A stretch of DNA of 64,000 bases from Pontibaca salina (GCF_016307205.1 NZ_JAEIJD010000012.1:21118-85117); one strand, 5' to 3'; positions 9,676-19,653 are shown, counted from the first letter of the stretch. Translations and numbers: made by a program. The notes: a model not told the origin generated them from the letters alone.

Positions 9676-10839
9676 TCAGACCGTAACAGTCTGTACCAGA
9701 CGGTCGAGCATTCCGTGACAAGCTTGTAACTGCTCCAGGGATACGAACTCATCCGGCTTGTGGGCTTGCTGGATCGAGCCGGGGCCGCAAACAATGGCAG
9801 CCATGCCCATCTGCTGGAACAGCCCGGCTTCGGTCCCGAACGGGACAACATCGGCCGAATTGGTGCCAAGCAGGTCAAAAAGCAGATCGCGGGCGGCGTT
9901 TTCATCCATCGGCTCAAGCCCGCAAACCTCGGCGATGGTTTCGGTGTTTATATCCGCTTGCGGGCTAATCTTGCGCATGGCGGGCAGCAACACGTCTTCG
10001 ATATGTCGGGCGAGCCGTTCCTTGACGAGATCCGCATCGGATTGCTGCACTGGGCGCATTTCCCATTCGACCTCGGCCTTGCCTGGAATCACGTTATGGG
10101 CGCTGCCACCGCGGACCGCGCCGATATTGATCGTGCTCCAAGGCGGGTCGAACCGGCTTTCCAGTGGGGCGCGGCGGATCAGGCCCTCGCGCAGCGCCAT
10201 CAGCTTGCTGACAAAATGCACGGCGAATTCGACCGCATTCACGCCGCGGTCGGGCATTGATCCGTGCCCCTCAAGCCCGGTAAAGCGCGTGGTATATTCG
10301 CTGCAGCCCTTGTGGCCTTCGATCACCTTCATCTCGGTGGGTTCGCCGATAATTGCCATTGCCGGCCGAATGTCGCGTTTTTGCAATTCCGGCACCAGTG
10401 CCTGAGCGCCTAGACAGCCGACCTCTTCGTCATAGGTGAACGAGAAATGCACGGGCCGGTGCAGGTCGCGGTCGGTTAGGTCGCTGGCCATTGCGACGGT
10501 GGCGGCAATGAAGCCCTTCATGTCGCAACTGCCGCGCCCGTAAGCTCGATCATCCTCAAGCCGCATTGCAAATGGATCGCTGCTCCAGTCCTGATCGGTG
10601 ACCGGCACCACATCGGTATGGCCCGACAACACAATACCACCGGGGCGGTCGGGGCCGATGGTGGCGAACAGTGTCGCCTTTTGCCCGCTATCATCGTGGA
10701 ACAGGTCGATGCGCGCGCCGCATTTCTCAAGCCGTCCGGCCAGATCATCAATCAGATCGAGATTGCTATCGGCGGAGACGGTCGGATAGGCGATCAGCCG
10801 CTCCAGTAGCGAGATTGTATCGGCAAGGCGGTCGGTCAT
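9676..10839 (-). CDS. M20 deacetylase (ArgE / N-acetyl-diaminobutyrate deacetylase-like)
   Basis: A 387-residue M20 metallopeptidase. Metal-site motifs are intact: [19 protein letters not shown], and TYDEEVGCLGA with the catalytic Glu pair. It also has the dimerisation-domain motif GHGSMP and a C-terminal GPGSIQQAHKPDE. By sequence it is an acetylornithine deacetylase (ArgE) type. However, the start codon overlaps the stop of the ectoine-hydrolase gene by 4 nt. Co-translation with ectoine hydrolase suggests that the real substrate may be N-acetyl-L-2,4-diaminobutyrate, the product of that enzyme, rather than acetylornithine. The start at 10839 is set by this coupling. It converges on the ABC ATPase gene with a 7-bp gap. 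Confidence 0.88.
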   Translation of the reverse strand: MTDRLADTISLLERLIAYPTVSADSNLDLIDDLAGRLEKCGARIDLFHDDSGQKATLFATIGPDRPGGIVLSGHTDVVPVTDQDWSSDPFAMRLEDDRAYGRGSCDMKGFIAATVAMASDLTDRDLHRPVHFSFTYDEEVGCLGAQALVPELQKRDIRPAMAIIGEPTEMKVIEGHKGCSEYTTRFTGLEGHGSMPDRGVNAVEFAVHFVSKLMALREGLIRRAPLESRFDPPWSTINIGAVRGGSAHNVIPGKAEVEWEMRPVQQSDADLVKERLARHIEDVLLPAMRKISPQADINTETIAEVCGLEPMDENAARDLLFDLLGTNSADVVPFGTEAGLFQQMGMAAIVCGPGSIQQAHKPDEFVSLEQLQACHGMLDRLVQTVTV

Positions 10840-12020
10840 GGCTTTACGAACATTTTTCGGGGCCGATTGCAGAAGGTTTCTGCAGGGCCGGTTTCCCGGA
10901 TCAGGATGCTTTCGGTGATTTCGAGCCCCCAATCCTTCATCCACAGGCCGGGCATGAAATGGAATGTCATACCCGGTTGCAGCACGGTTTCATCCTCGGC
11001 ACGCAGCGAGATCGTGCGCTCGCCCCAATCGGGAGGATAGCTAAGTCCGATACCATAGCCACAGCGCGCGCCACGTTCAATGCCAGCCCGTTCCAATGGG
11101 GCGGCCAGCGCATTGGCGATGTCGCAGGCGCGGTTGCCGGCGCGGGCGGCCTCCAGCCCGGCCTCCAGCCCCTCGATCAGGGCGGCCTCGGCGCGCAACA
11201 GGAAATCGGGCGGCTCCCCCAGAAACAGGGTGCGGCAGAACGGGACGTGATAGCGCCGGTAACAGCCAGAAATCTCAAAAAACGTTGCCTCGCCACGTGC
11301 GAAGGGGCGGCCATTCCATGTCAGGTGCGGCGCGGCGGCATCGGTGCCCGAGGGCATCAAGGGCACAATGGCCGGATAGTCGCCCCAAGCGTCACCGACA
11401 CCGCGGATCGCGTCACGATAGATTTCAGCGACGATGTGGTTCTTGGGCACGCCAGGTTCGACACGTTCCAGCAGCCCGTCCACGATCTTTTCGGAGATTG
11501 CCGCGGCTTTGCGCATGAACATGATCTCGGCAGGGGATTTGATCGCCCGCTGCCAGTTGACCAGTCCGGTGGCGTCGGCCCACCGCACCTGTGACAGTTC
11601 CGCGTACAGCACGTCCATTGCGCGGGCCGAGAAGTAATAATTGTCCATCTCGACTCCGATCCGGGCGCGCTCCAGCCGCAATTCGGACAGGTGACCGGCC
11701 AGATCCTCCATCGGGTGGCGTTCAGTGGATTGGACGAAATTATCGGCATAACCATGCACCCGGTCGGGACCCATCCAGACCGTGCGCAGCGCGCCATGGG
11801 AATCCTGATTGCGGCCCCACCAGATCGGATCAGCGTCGGGCAGCACGATCACGCCCTGATGCACATAGAAGGACCAACCATCGTAGCCCGTTAACCAAGC
11901 TTGATTTGACGGGTCGGTGACGAATAGCGCGTCCAGCCCGGCCTTTTCCATCGCTTCGCGGGTGGAAGCCAGGCGCGATTCATATTCCGCGCTGGTAAAG
12001 GAAAGGTCATAGGCGGTCAT
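10836..12020 (-). CDS. doeA: Ectoine hydrolase-type M24 peptidase family protein
   Basis: A 394-residue protein of the creatinase/prolidase (M24) fold. Conserved segments match those of DoeA/EutD: LTGYDGWSFYVHQG, QSTERHPMEDLAG, VEMDNYYFSARA, VNWQRAIKSPAEI, GDYPAIVPL, APHLTWNGRP, GLSYPPDWGERT and LQPGMTFHFM. DoeA opens the ring of the osmolyte ectoine to N-acetyl-2,4-diaminobutyrate in the cytoplasm, allowing ectoine to serve as carbon and nitrogen source. The downstream coupled M20 gene could carry out the next deacetylation. No ectoine transporter, DoeC/DoeD or EnuR-type regulator lies nearby, so the pathway would have to be split in this genome. Confidence 0.82.
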   Translation of the reverse strand: MTAYDLSFTSAEYESRLASTREAMEKAGLDALFVTDPSNQAWLTGYDGWSFYVHQGVIVLPDADPIWWGRNQDSHGALRTVWMGPDRVHGYADNFVQSTERHPMEDLAGHLSELRLERARIGVEMDNYYFSARAMDVLYAELSQVRWADATGLVNWQRAIKSPAEIMFMRKAAAISEKIVDGLLERVEPGVPKNHIVAEIYRDAIRGVGDAWGDYPAIVPLMPSGTDAAAPHLTWNGRPFARGEATFFEISGCYRRYHVPFCRTLFLGEPPDFLLRAEAALIEGLEAGLEAARAGNRACDIANALAAPLERAGIERGARCGYGIGLSYPPDWGERTISLRAEDETVLQPGMTFHFMPGLWMKDWGLEITESILIRETGPAETFCNRPRKMFVKP

Positions 12021-12121
12021 GTGAAATCCCCCATCTCAAGGGCCATATCACTGTCCTAGACCAACAAAGCCGATGCAACAAAGCCCGCATGTGAAACTTG
12101 CCGGGAAAACGGTCATTCTGT

Positions 12122-12143
12122 CTGATTTTGCGGGGAAAATCAG
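12122..12143. promoter_or_regulatory. Perfect palindrome between doeA and the DUF1330 gene
   Basis: CTGATTTT-GCGGGG-AAAATCAG: an exact 8-bp inverted repeat with a 6-bp centre in the divergent intergenic region. There is no U-tract on either side, so an operator for a dimeric regulator is more likely than a terminator. Confidence 0.4.
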
Positions 12144-12307
12144 CGAAAATGGCTGGCGCAGGCTGTCCGCGCGCTGGCCTTGCGCTGCGAGCGGTTCCTG
12201 TGTTTACTTTGCCGGATGCGGGAACGCGGTGCCCCCTTGGCGCCCTTGATAACCCCGATCGAGCATTCCGTTTGCAATATGCTGCCATTCACAAGGAGGC
12301 ATCACCC

Positions 12308-12595
12308 ATGCCCAAAGGTTATATCATCGGCCATATTACCGTCACCGACCCCGAGGCCTATAAGGAATATGTCGAACGTGACACGCCAATCCTGCAGCGG
12401 CTGGGCGGGCGTTTCGTGGTGCGCGGCGGCGAATCAGAGGTCGTGGAAGGTACGACGAACGAACGCCATGTGGTGATCGAATTTCCCAGCTATAAGGCCG
12501 CGCTCGACGCCTATAACAACGCGGATTACCAAGAGGTCGCCGAGATCCGCCGCCGCGCTGCGGAAAGCGTGATGATCGTGGTCGAAGGCACCTGA
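12308..12595 (+). CDS. DUF1330 domain-containing protein
   Basis: A 95-residue protein of the DUF1330 family, which adopts a dimeric alpha/beta ferredoxin-like barrel. The family signature is clear: MPKGYIIGHITVTDPEAY at the start, GGRFVVRGGE in the middle and VVIEFPSYKAAL toward the end. Function in the family is not settled. A strong AAGGAGG at 12292-12298 precedes the ATG by about nine bases and fixes the start. It is transcribed divergently from doeA and converges on the lytic transglycosylase gene. Confidence 0.88.
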   Translation: MPKGYIIGHITVTDPEAYKEYVERDTPILQRLGGRFVVRGGESEVVEGTTNERHVVIEFPSYKAALDAYNNADYQEVAEIRRRAAESVMIVVEGT

Positions 12596-12622
12596 CAGGC
12601 GGGCCGCGCCCGCCCGCTTGCT

Positions 12623-13948
12623 TTAGCGTAGCCGGTTCAGCAATTGCAGCGAGGCGTAGCCGTCCGGTGCCATCCCCTGGGCGATCTGGAACGAGCGTAC
12701 GGCGGAAATCGTACGCGGGCCGATTCGACCATCGACGCCCTGCGTGTCAAAGCCTCTCTCGGTCAGGCGTTTCTGCATCTCCATGCGCTCGTTCTGTGTC
12801 AGGGCGCGGTCGCCACGGGGCCATTCGGCTTGAATGGGCGCGCCGCCCTTCAGACGGTCACTGAGATGGCCCACGGCGATCACATAAGCGTCGGCGGAAT
12901 TATAACGCTCGATCACCGCGAAATTATCGAAGATCATGAAGGCCGCGCCGCGCCCGCCCGCGGGCAAGAGGATTGCACCCTCGCCGTGATTTGGCACTGG
13001 CTGGCCATTCACGCCGCGCACCCCGATCCGGGCCCAGTTGGCAGGTGATTTGGTGATGGCGCGATCAGCCAGCGCAAAGTCAAAACCACGCGGCAGGGTC
13101 ACCTCGACCCCCCACGGCTGGCCCTTTTTCCAGCCAAATCGGGCCAGATAGGCGGCGGTCGAGGCCAAGGCGTCGCTGGGGTCGTCCGACCAGATATCGC
13201 GCCGCCCATTGCCGGTGAAATCGACCGCATATTCCAGATAAGAGGTGGGCATGAACTGGGTATGCCCCATCGCGCCGGCCCAGCTTCCGGTCATGTTGCG
13301 GGGGCTGGTGTCGCCGTTCTGCAGGATTTTCAATGCCGCGATCAGCTGCTGTTCAAAGAATGCGCCGCGCCGCCCATCATAGGCCAAGGTCGCCAGCGAT
13401 GTCACAATATCGTTCTTGCCGCGAAAGCTGCCATAGGCGCTTTCCAGCCCCCAGACGGCTGCGACGACCTCTTTTTCGACGCCGTAACGCGCCTCTATCG
13501 CCTGCAACCGTGTGCCATGATCGCGCAGCGCTGCCTTGCCGTTGGCGATGCGGGTATCTGACACGGCGCTGTCAAGATATTGCCAGATCGTTCTGGTGAA
13601 TTCCGCCTGATTGCTGTCGCGGGCAATCACGTCCGGATCGTAACGCACGCCGTCGAACGCTGCGTCCAGCACCTGCGCCGAAATACCAGCTTCCATGGCG
13701 CGGATGCGAAAGCCCCCGATCCAATCTTGAAAGCCATGGTTCAGCGCAACTTCATCCGATGTTTTGACCATGGATGCCTTTCGAAGAGAGGGCCGCAGCG
13801 ATTGCGCCACCAGCGTCTTGGCAGATGGCATGATGCCCTGCTGCCCCGCTGGGCGGGTTATCGGCCTTGGCGATTGCTCGACCGCCTGTGCCATCATTCC
13901 AGTGGTGATGAATACGCCGAAGAACGCGGCGCCTGCCCATAGTCGCAT
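12623..13948 (-). CDS. Lytic murein transglycosylase (MltB family) with peptidoglycan-binding domain
   Basis: A 441-residue exported protein. A signal peptide is visible at the N-terminus (MRLWAGAAFFGVFITTGMM, cleavage probably near residue 22-25), and this decides the start at 13948. The SLT_2/MltB catalytic domain follows (about 70-360), with the catalytic glutamate in WGLESAYGSF and the segments TSLATLAYDGRR and GAMGHTQFMPTSYLEY. A PG_binding_1 repeat closes the protein (RLTERGFDTQGVDGRIGPRT, then AVRSFQ). It cleaves glycan strands in the periplasm with formation of 1,6-anhydro-muramic ends. It appears to be transcribed alone. Confidence 0.92.
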   Translation of the reverse strand: MRLWAGAAFFGVFITTGMMAQAVEQSPRPITRPAGQQGIMPSAKTLVAQSLRPSLRKASMVKTSDEVALNHGFQDWIGGFRIRAMEAGISAQVLDAAFDGVRYDPDVIARDSNQAEFTRTIWQYLDSAVSDTRIANGKAALRDHGTRLQAIEARYGVEKEVVAAVWGLESAYGSFRGKNDIVTSLATLAYDGRRGAFFEQQLIAALKILQNGDTSPRNMTGSWAGAMGHTQFMPTSYLEYAVDFTGNGRRDIWSDDPSDALASTAAYLARFGWKKGQPWGVEVTLPRGFDFALADRAITKSPANWARIGVRGVNGQPVPNHGEGAILLPAGGRGAAFMIFDNFAVIERYNSADAYVIAVGHLSDRLKGGAPIQAEWPRGDRALTQNERMEMQKRLTERGFDTQGVDGRIGPRTISAVRSFQIAQGMAPDGYASLQLLNRLR

Positions 13949-14042
13949 TTTTACTGCCCCGGTTTGCCCGATTGTTTGCCTTTGGCAAACATACCCGAAT
14001 CCGGGCAATCGCAAAAGGCTTGAGTGAGCCTTGGGCCCAAGC

Positions 14043-16295
14043 CTATTTGCGTTTGCGGACGACCTTCCGTTTGATCTTGTCGGCCTTGCGCTTGGCCTTG
14101 GCAGCCTTGCGTCGGGGGCTGCGCCCGGCGGGCGAGCGCGGGCGGGGCAGGGGGCTGTCCTCTAGCTCCAGTAGTTCCAGTTCCAAGCCACCGGTCATCG
14201 GCGCAGCCTGCGCCAGACGCACGGTGACCCGTTGGCCGATACTGATCACCACGCCGGTATCCGCGCCCATCAATGTGCCGGCTTCGCGGTCGAAATGGTA
14301 GTATTCGGTGCCCAGTGTGCGGATCGGGATCAACCCGTCGGCGCCAGTTTCATCCAGTGACACGAACAGGCCAAAACGCGCGATGCCGCTGATCCGCCCG
14401 CCAAATTCGCTGCCCACGCGCTCGGACATATAGGCGGCAAGGTAACGGTCGGTGGTGTCGCGCTCGGCCATCATCGAGCGGCGCTCGGTCTCGGAAATAT
14501 GTTCGGCGATGCGGTCCAGTCGGTCGATCTGGTCGGCGTCAAGTCCGTCCTTGCCCCAGCCATGCGCAGAGATCAGCGCGCGGTGCACGACCAGATCGGC
14601 ATAGCGCCGAATCGGCGAGGTGAAATGCGCATAGCGGGTCAGTGCCAGCCCGAAATGGCTGAAATTTTCGGGCGCGTAATAGGCCTGGGTCATCGCGCGC
14701 AATGTCGCCATATTGATCAGTTCTGCGTCATCGCCGCCAGCGGCTTGGTTCAGCAGGTTGTTCAGGTGCCGGGTCTGCAACACCTGCCCCTTGGCCAGCG
14801 TATAGCCCGAGGCGGTGGCGGTTTCGCGCAGCGCCTCAAGTTTCTCGGGCGTTGGCTCTTCATGCACCCGGAACAGCAGCGGCGTGCGTTTGGCGATCAA
14901 GGTTTCGGCGGCGCAGACATTGGCGAGCACCATGAATTCCTCGATCAGGCGATGGGCATCCAGCCGTTCGCGGAAATTGACCGCGGTGACGGTGCCGTCT
15001 TCGTCCAGTTCGATCCGTCGCTCGGGCAGGTCCAGATCCAGAGGCTGACGTTTCTTGCGGGCCTCGGCCAACGCGCGATAGGCGGCAAAAAGTGGTTTCA
15101 GCAAGGGATCAAGCAGCGGACCAGTGCGCTCGTTCGGGTTGCCATCAATGGCCTCTTGCACCTCGCCATAATGTAGCGATGCGCCCGAGCGCATCATGGC
15201 GCGATGGAAGCGGTGGCTGATTTTCTGACCGAATGCGTCGATCTGCATCCGCACGGCGATACAGGCGCGCGGCACGCCTTCGTGCAGCGAACACAGATCG
15301 CCCGACAGCCGGTCGGGCAGCATCGGCACAACGCGGTCGGGGAAATAGGTCGAGTTGCCCCGCTTGAAGGCGTCGCGATCCAGTGCGGTGCCGGGGCGCA
15401 CATAGGCGGCGACATCGGCGATGGCGACCCAAATTACATGGCCGCCTTCGTTGTTGGGATCATCGTCGGCATGGGCATAGCAGGCATCGTCATGGTCGCG
15501 CGCGTCCGACGGGTCGATGGTGACCAGCGGCAGGTCGCGCATGTCTTCGCGCCCCTCCAGCCCGACGGGCGACATCGCGTCGGCCTCGGCGATCGTTTCA
15601 TCGGCAAACTCGTCAGGGATGCCGTGCTGGTGGATCGCGATCAGCGACACCGCTTTGGGCGAGGACGGATCGCCGAGCCGGTCCAGAATGCGGGCACGGG
15701 GCAGACCAAGCCGGCCCCTCGGCCCGCTTTGCTCTGCTTCAACCAACTCACCGTCTGCTGCGCCGCCAGTGGCATTCTCGGGGACGAGCCATTCCTTGTT
15801 CTGGCCCTTGTCGATGGGCACGATGCGCCCGCCCTCGGAGCCTTTGCGGTAGATACCAACGATCTTGGCGGGACTGCTGCCGATGCGCCGGATTAGCCGC
15901 GCCTCGTAATTATATTCCTCTTCATGCACCACTGTCAGGCGGGCGAGGATGCGGTCGCCTTCACCCAGCGCCGGATCGCTGGCGCGCGGGATTATCAGCA
16001 CCGCGGGTTCCACCCCTTCGCCGTGCCATTCCAGTGGTCGCGCGAACAGATCACCGTTGGCGTCCGGTGCCTTGACCTGCAACACGCTGACCGGCGGCAG
16101 GCGGTCGGGGTCGTGATAGGTCTTGCGGCGCTTTTCCAGATGGCCCTCGTCCTCAAGTTCGCGCAGCAATCGCTTGAGATCGATTCGCGCAGCCCCCTTG
16201 ATGCCAAAGGCCTTGGCGATAGCACGTCTATTACTGAGGGTCGGGTTGGCGGAAATCCAGTCGAGGATCTCGGCCTTTGTAGGTATGCGCGTCAT
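14043..16295 (-). CDS. rnr: Ribonuclease R
   Basis: A 750-residue 3'-5' exoribonuclease of the RNase II/R family. Order of parts: an N-terminal winged-helix segment (about 1-65), cold-shock domains (about 65-240), the RNB catalytic domain (about 250-600) with the metal-binding aspartates in TIDPSDARDHDDACYAH, an S1 domain (about 630-705) and a strongly basic tail (about 715-750) rich in Lys and Arg. The tail and N-terminal extension distinguish RNase R from RNase II. It degrades structured RNA and participates in tmRNA-linked decay. The gene lies 9 bp downstream of a glycosyltransferase-like gene on the same strand and may share its transcript. Confidence 0.95.
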   Translation of the reverse strand: MTRIPTKAEILDWISANPTLSNRRAIAKAFGIKGAARIDLKRLLRELEDEGHLEKRRKTYHDPDRLPPVSVLQVKAPDANGDLFARPLEWHGEGVEPAVLIIPRASDPALGEGDRILARLTVVHEEEYNYEARLIRRIGSSPAKIVGIYRKGSEGGRIVPIDKGQNKEWLVPENATGGAADGELVEAEQSGPRGRLGLPRARILDRLGDPSSPKAVSLIAIHQHGIPDEFADETIAEADAMSPVGLEGREDMRDLPLVTIDPSDARDHDDACYAHADDDPNNEGGHVIWVAIADVAAYVRPGTALDRDAFKRGNSTYFPDRVVPMLPDRLSGDLCSLHEGVPRACIAVRMQIDAFGQKISHRFHRAMMRSGASLHYGEVQEAIDGNPNERTGPLLDPLLKPLFAAYRALAEARKKRQPLDLDLPERRIELDEDGTVTAVNFRERLDAHRLIEEFMVLANVCAAETLIAKRTPLLFRVHEEPTPEKLEALRETATASGYTLAKGQVLQTRHLNNLLNQAAGGDDAELINMATLRAMTQAYYAPENFSHFGLALTRYAHFTSPIRRYADLVVHRALISAHGWGKDGLDADQIDRLDRIAEHISETERRSMMAERDTTDRYLAAYMSERVGSEFGGRISGIARFGLFVSLDETGADGLIPIRTLGTEYYHFDREAGTLMGADTGVVISIGQRVTVRLAQAAPMTGGLELELLELEDSPLPRPRSPAGRSPRRKAAKAKRKADKIKRKVVRKRK

Positions 16296-16304
16296 ATCTC
16301 TGCC

Positions 16305-16907
16305 CTAACACGGGTTTTGCGTGTCGTCATCGGCAAAAAGATCGGCAGCAGTGTCGATATCGCGGAGATGGTCAACCAAGGCGATTCTGGCGTCGGGCAG
16401 GCTTGCCATGCTGTCACTCAGGGCATGGGGCGAAGACCAGCGCACATCGGCGAAGATGCTGGGGGGCACGCGGTGCGAGTGCTTCAGCCCGACCAGCCAG
16501 TAACCGCCATCGCGGGCAGGGCCGAATACCGCGTCATGCGCGCCAAGCGCGGCGAAAGCACGCGCCACATGGCGGCGGCGCAGGGCGGGAATGTCGGCCC
16601 CGATCACGCAGACCGGACCTGCCGGAGCCGCCCGCATTGCGCGCGCCATTCGCGTGCCCAGATCGCCGCCGCCTTGCGGAATCCTTGCCAGATCGGCGGG
16701 CCAGATTCGGCTGGCCATTCCGGCCCGGTCCGGTGTGACCGCGAGCAGCAGATGCCAGCGCGGGTCGCGGATTTCGCGCAACAGACGGACGCATTGGTGA
16801 CGGAACCACCACGCGGCGCGAATCATGCCGATATCGCGCCCCAATCGCGTCTTGACCCGGCCGGGGCGCGGTTCTTTCAACATCACGATCAGGGTTTGGC
16901 GTTTCAA
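16305..16907 (-). CDS. TIGR04282/DUF2064 family glycosyltransferase-like protein
   Basis: A 200-residue GT-A-fold protein of the DUF2064 group, related to nucleotidyltransferases and glycosyltransferases. Typical stretches are [20 protein letters not shown] at the N-terminus, [10 protein letters not shown] in the centre and [17 protein letters not shown] near residue 140-156. Some members act in arsenosugar formation, but most are uncharacterised. It overlaps dapE by 4 nt upstream and sits 9 bp from rnr downstream, so the three are likely cotranscribed. Confidence 0.82.
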   Translation of the reverse strand: MKRQTLIVMLKEPRPGRVKTRLGRDIGMIRAAWWFRHQCVRLLREIRDPRWHLLLAVTPDRAGMASRIWPADLARIPQGGGDLGTRMARAMRAAPAGPVCVIGADIPALRRRHVARAFAALGAHDAVFGPARDGGYWLVGLKHSHRVPPSIFADVRWSSPHALSDSMASLPDARIALVDHLRDIDTAADLFADDDTQNPC

Positions 16908-18049
16908 GCGAAGTAATCTCGCAAGATGCGGGTATAAAGCGCTTTCAACTGGTGAATCTGGTCGATTTCCACATGTTCATCGACCTGGTGCATGGTCTTG
17001 CCGACAAGGCCGACCTCGACCACCGGGCAATGGTTCTTGACAAAACGCGCATCCGAGGTGCCACCCGAAGTGGACAACTCCGGCGTGATCCCGGTTTCTG
17101 TCTTGATCGCGCCCTTGATCAGATCCGGCAACGGCCCCGGCGGCGTCAAAAAGCTTTCGCCGGAAACCTTGATCTCGGTCGTGATCTCGACGCCGAATTT
17201 CTGGGCGATCATGTCGGCCTGATCGCGCAGCCAGAGGGAAAGGCTGTCACCGCTGTGACTGTCGTTAAACCTTATGTTCACCGTCGCGCGGCATTGTGCA
17301 GGGATCACATTGGTCGCCGGATTACCGGTATCAATGGTGGTGATCGCAAGAGTGGAAGCATCGAAATAATCGGTCCCTTGGTCGAGTTCATGGTGCGCCA
17401 GCCGATCCAACAACCGCACCAGCGCGGACAATGGATTGCGCGCGCGCTGTGGATAGGCGACATGGCCTTGGCTGCCGGTCACGGTCAGCCACGCATTCAG
17501 CGAGCCGCGCCGGCCGATCTTGATCATGTCACCCACACGTTCACGGCAGGTCGGTTCGCCCACAAGGCAGACCGACATCGCCTCGCCGGCCTTGGCCATG
17601 TGATCGAGCAGGGCAAGCGTGCCATCCTGTGCGTCGCCCTCTTCATCGCCGGTGATGGCAAGAATGATCGCGCCCTTGGGGGGGGTGTCGCGGACGAAAT
17701 CCATTGCTGCGGCGGCGAAGGCGGCAACGCCCGATTTCATGTCGCAGGCCCCGCGCCCATAAAGTACGCCATCGCATTCCACAGCGGCAAAGGGCGGCAC
17801 GCTCCACTCTGCCAAGTCGCCAACTGGAACCACGTCGGTATGCCCGTTGAAGCCGAAACTGCGGGGGTGGCCTTTCGGGCCCCAGCGCGCGAACAGGTTG
17901 GCGATGCCATTCCGATCGGCGCGAACACAGTCGAACCCCGCCGCCGCGAGTCGGGTTTCCAGTAATGTCAGCGCGCCGCCTTCTTCGGGAGTGACCGAGG
18001 CGCAGCGAATTAGATCGGCAGACAGAGCGACGGGGTCGGTGTTTGACAT
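16904..18049 (-). CDS. dapE: Succinyl-diaminopimelate desuccinylase
   Basis: A 381-residue M20 metalloenzyme that hydrolyses N-succinyl-LL-2,6-diaminopimelate in the succinylase branch of lysine and cell-wall diaminopimelate synthesis. Metal and catalytic motifs are present: [22 protein letters not shown] and [13 protein letters not shown], plus the dimerisation segment [15 protein letters not shown] and the DapE-typical [11 protein letters not shown] near the C-terminus. GGAAGGA just upstream of the ATG at 18049 supports this start. dapD lies about 0.8 kb upstream on the same strand, separated by two small genes, so the two pathway steps are clustered. Confidence 0.96.
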   Translation of the reverse strand: MSNTDPVALSADLIRCASVTPEEGGALTLLETRLAAAGFDCVRADRNGIANLFARWGPKGHPRSFGFNGHTDVVPVGDLAEWSVPPFAAVECDGVLYGRGACDMKSGVAAFAAAAMDFVRDTPPKGAIILAITGDEEGDAQDGTLALLDHMAKAGEAMSVCLVGEPTCRERVGDMIKIGRRGSLNAWLTVTGSQGHVAYPQRARNPLSALVRLLDRLAHHELDQGTDYFDASTLAITTIDTGNPATNVIPAQCRATVNIRFNDSHSGDSLSLWLRDQADMIAQKFGVEITTEIKVSGESFLTPPGPLPDLIKGAIKTETGITPELSTSGGTSDARFVKNHCPVVEVGLVGKTMHQVDEHVEIDQIHQLKALYTRILRDYFA

Positions 18050-18083
18050 GGTCCTTCCAATCCTCTGGATCTGTTCGGCAGGG

Positions 18084-18440
18084 TCAGTGCGGCCCGGTCT
18101 CCTCATCGAAAAACGGTGTCATCTGCGCGACGATCACCGCGTTCTCGTCCAGCGCGCGCTGCATCAGCGCCCGTTCTTCGGCAGCGATTTCGTGGCCTTG
18201 CGCTTCGCGTTCGGGCAGGGTGCCGTATCCGGTCACGTCCAGTGGCGCGGTATCGGCCTGTTTCAGGATCGCGACAGTCTCGCGCACTGCTTCGGCCTCG
18301 TCCACGCCCGAGGCATAGATTATCAGCGCCGCGCCTGTCGCGCCATCGGGCAGCCCGTCACCGGCTTTGCGGCCGATCTGAACCAGCAGCGTATACACCT
18401 GCTGGCGGCTGGGTTTTCTGGTTTTTGGCTGATCAGACAT
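18084..18440 (-). CDS. Hypothetical protein
   Basis: A 118-residue soluble protein with an acidic C-terminal half and a basic start ([14 protein letters not shown]). No domain is recognised. It has an alternating charged pattern that could be helical ([20 protein letters not shown]). The coding frame lies in the dapD-dapE cluster and on the same strand, 34 bp before dapE. The start is uncertain: an in-frame ATG 24 nt upstream exists, and neither has a good ribosome-binding site. Confidence 0.6.
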   Translation of the reverse strand: MSDQPKTRKPSRQQVYTLLVQIGRKAGDGLPDGATGAALIIYASGVDEAEAVRETVAILKQADTAPLDVTGYGTLPEREAQGHEIAAEERALMQRALDENAVIVAQMTPFFDEETGPH

Positions 18441-18501
18441 GAGAAGGGCCACCATTGTGAACAATGGCAGCCCTAGCGCGTCCGTGCAATCTTGGAAAGG
18501 G

Positions 18502-18753
18502 TCAGCTTCGCGCGCTGATGGCGCGCCAGGCCCATATCAACAGACAGGCCCCGACCAGCCCGACGATCAATTGCGGTATCCACGCGTTGGCAGCATAGAT
18601 CCCAAACAGACCGAGGATCAGATTAAGCAGTACCGCCCCGACAATTCCCAGACCGATATTTGCGAAGATCCCGGTGTTGGTGTTCATAATCATGCTGGCA
18701 ATCCAGCCGGCCAAGCCGCCGACGATGATTGCGCCGATAATGCCAATGCCCAT
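18502..18753 (-). CDS. GlsB/YeaQ/YmgE family membrane protein
   Basis: An 83-residue, very hydrophobic protein with three membrane segments and the glycine-rich pattern of the transglycosylase-associated (GlsB/YmgE) family (IIGAIIVGGLAGWIASMIM, then GLGIVGAVLLNLILGLFG). It is an inner-membrane protein often linked with stress responses; the molecular role is unknown. The internal ATG at 18753 is preferred because AAGGGAA precedes it and the family begins at MGIG. Confidence 0.85.
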   Translation of the reverse strand: MGIGIIGAIIVGGLAGWIASMIMNTNTGIFANIGLGIVGAVLLNLILGLFGIYAANAWIPQLIVGLVGACLLIWAWRAISARS

Positions 18754-18825
18754 CGTGCCATTCCCTTTTTGCCAATTCAAGACGAACGCCGGAAAAGGTG
18801 AGAAAGTTCCGCCCCTAATGTTTCG

Positions 18826-19653
18826 TCAATCACGCAGCAATTCGTTGACGCCGGTCTTGGAGCGAGTCTTTTCATCGACCCGCTTGACGATCACCGCGCA
18901 GTACAGGCTGATATTGTTTTTGCTGGGCATCGATCCGGCGACAACTACCGAATAGGGCGGTACCTCGCCATATATGACTTTGCCGGTCTCGCGGTCGACA
19001 ATCTTGGTGGACTGGCCGATGAACACACCCATCCCAAGCACCGAGCCTTCGCGCACGATCACGCCCTCAACCACCTCGGAACGGGCACCGATGAAACAAT
19101 TGTCTTCGATGATCGTCGGTCCGGCCTGCATGGGTTCCAATACGCCACCGATCCCGACGCCGCCGGACAGATGCACGTGCTTACCAATCTGGGCACAACT
19201 GCCAACCGAAGCCCAAGTGTCGACCATCGTGCCTTCGCCCACATAGGCGCCAAGATTGACAAAGCTTGGCATCAACACCGCACCGGGTGCGATATAGGCC
19301 GAATGGCGCACAACCGAGTGCGACACCGCGCGAAATCCCGCTTGCCGCCATTCATGGTCGCCCCAGCCACGGAACTTGCTGTCGACCTTGTCCCACCAGC
19401 CACTGCCTTGAGGGCCGCCGTACTGAATCTCCATGTCCTTGAGACGGAAGCTCAGCAGAACCGCTTTCTTGGCCCACTGGTTCACGTGCCACACGCCGTC
19501 ATCGCGGCGTTCGGCGACGCGCAGCTTGCCGCTGTCCAGAGCGTTCAACGTGGCCTCGATCGCCGCACGGGTTTCGCCGCCGGTGGCGGGGCTGATGGTG
19601 TCGCGCGCGCTCCACGCGGCTTCGATCGCGGCTTCAAGCTGAGCGTCGGCCAT
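18826..19653 (-). CDS. dapD: 2,3,4,5-tetrahydropyridine-2,6-dicarboxylate N-succinyltransferase
   Basis: A 275-residue trimeric enzyme that succinylates tetrahydrodipicolinate, committing it to the succinylase diaminopimelate pathway. The N-terminal helical region (about 1-100) is followed by a left-handed beta-helix of hexapeptide repeats (about 100-240), seen as [20 protein letters not shown] and [20 protein letters not shown]. The length is that of the family. AAGGAG precedes the ATG. It acts upstream of DapE, which is encoded in the same cluster. Confidence 0.96.
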   Translation of the reverse strand: MADAQLEAAIEAAWSARDTISPATGGETRAAIEATLNALDSGKLRVAERRDDGVWHVNQWAKKAVLLSFRLKDMEIQYGGPQGSGWWDKVDSKFRGWGDHEWRQAGFRAVSHSVVRHSAYIAPGAVLMPSFVNLGAYVGEGTMVDTWASVGSCAQIGKHVHLSGGVGIGGVLEPMQAGPTIIEDNCFIGARSEVVEGVIVREGSVLGMGVFIGQSTKIVDRETGKVIYGEVPPYSVVVAGSMPSKNNISLYCAVIVKRVDEKTRSKTGVNELLRD

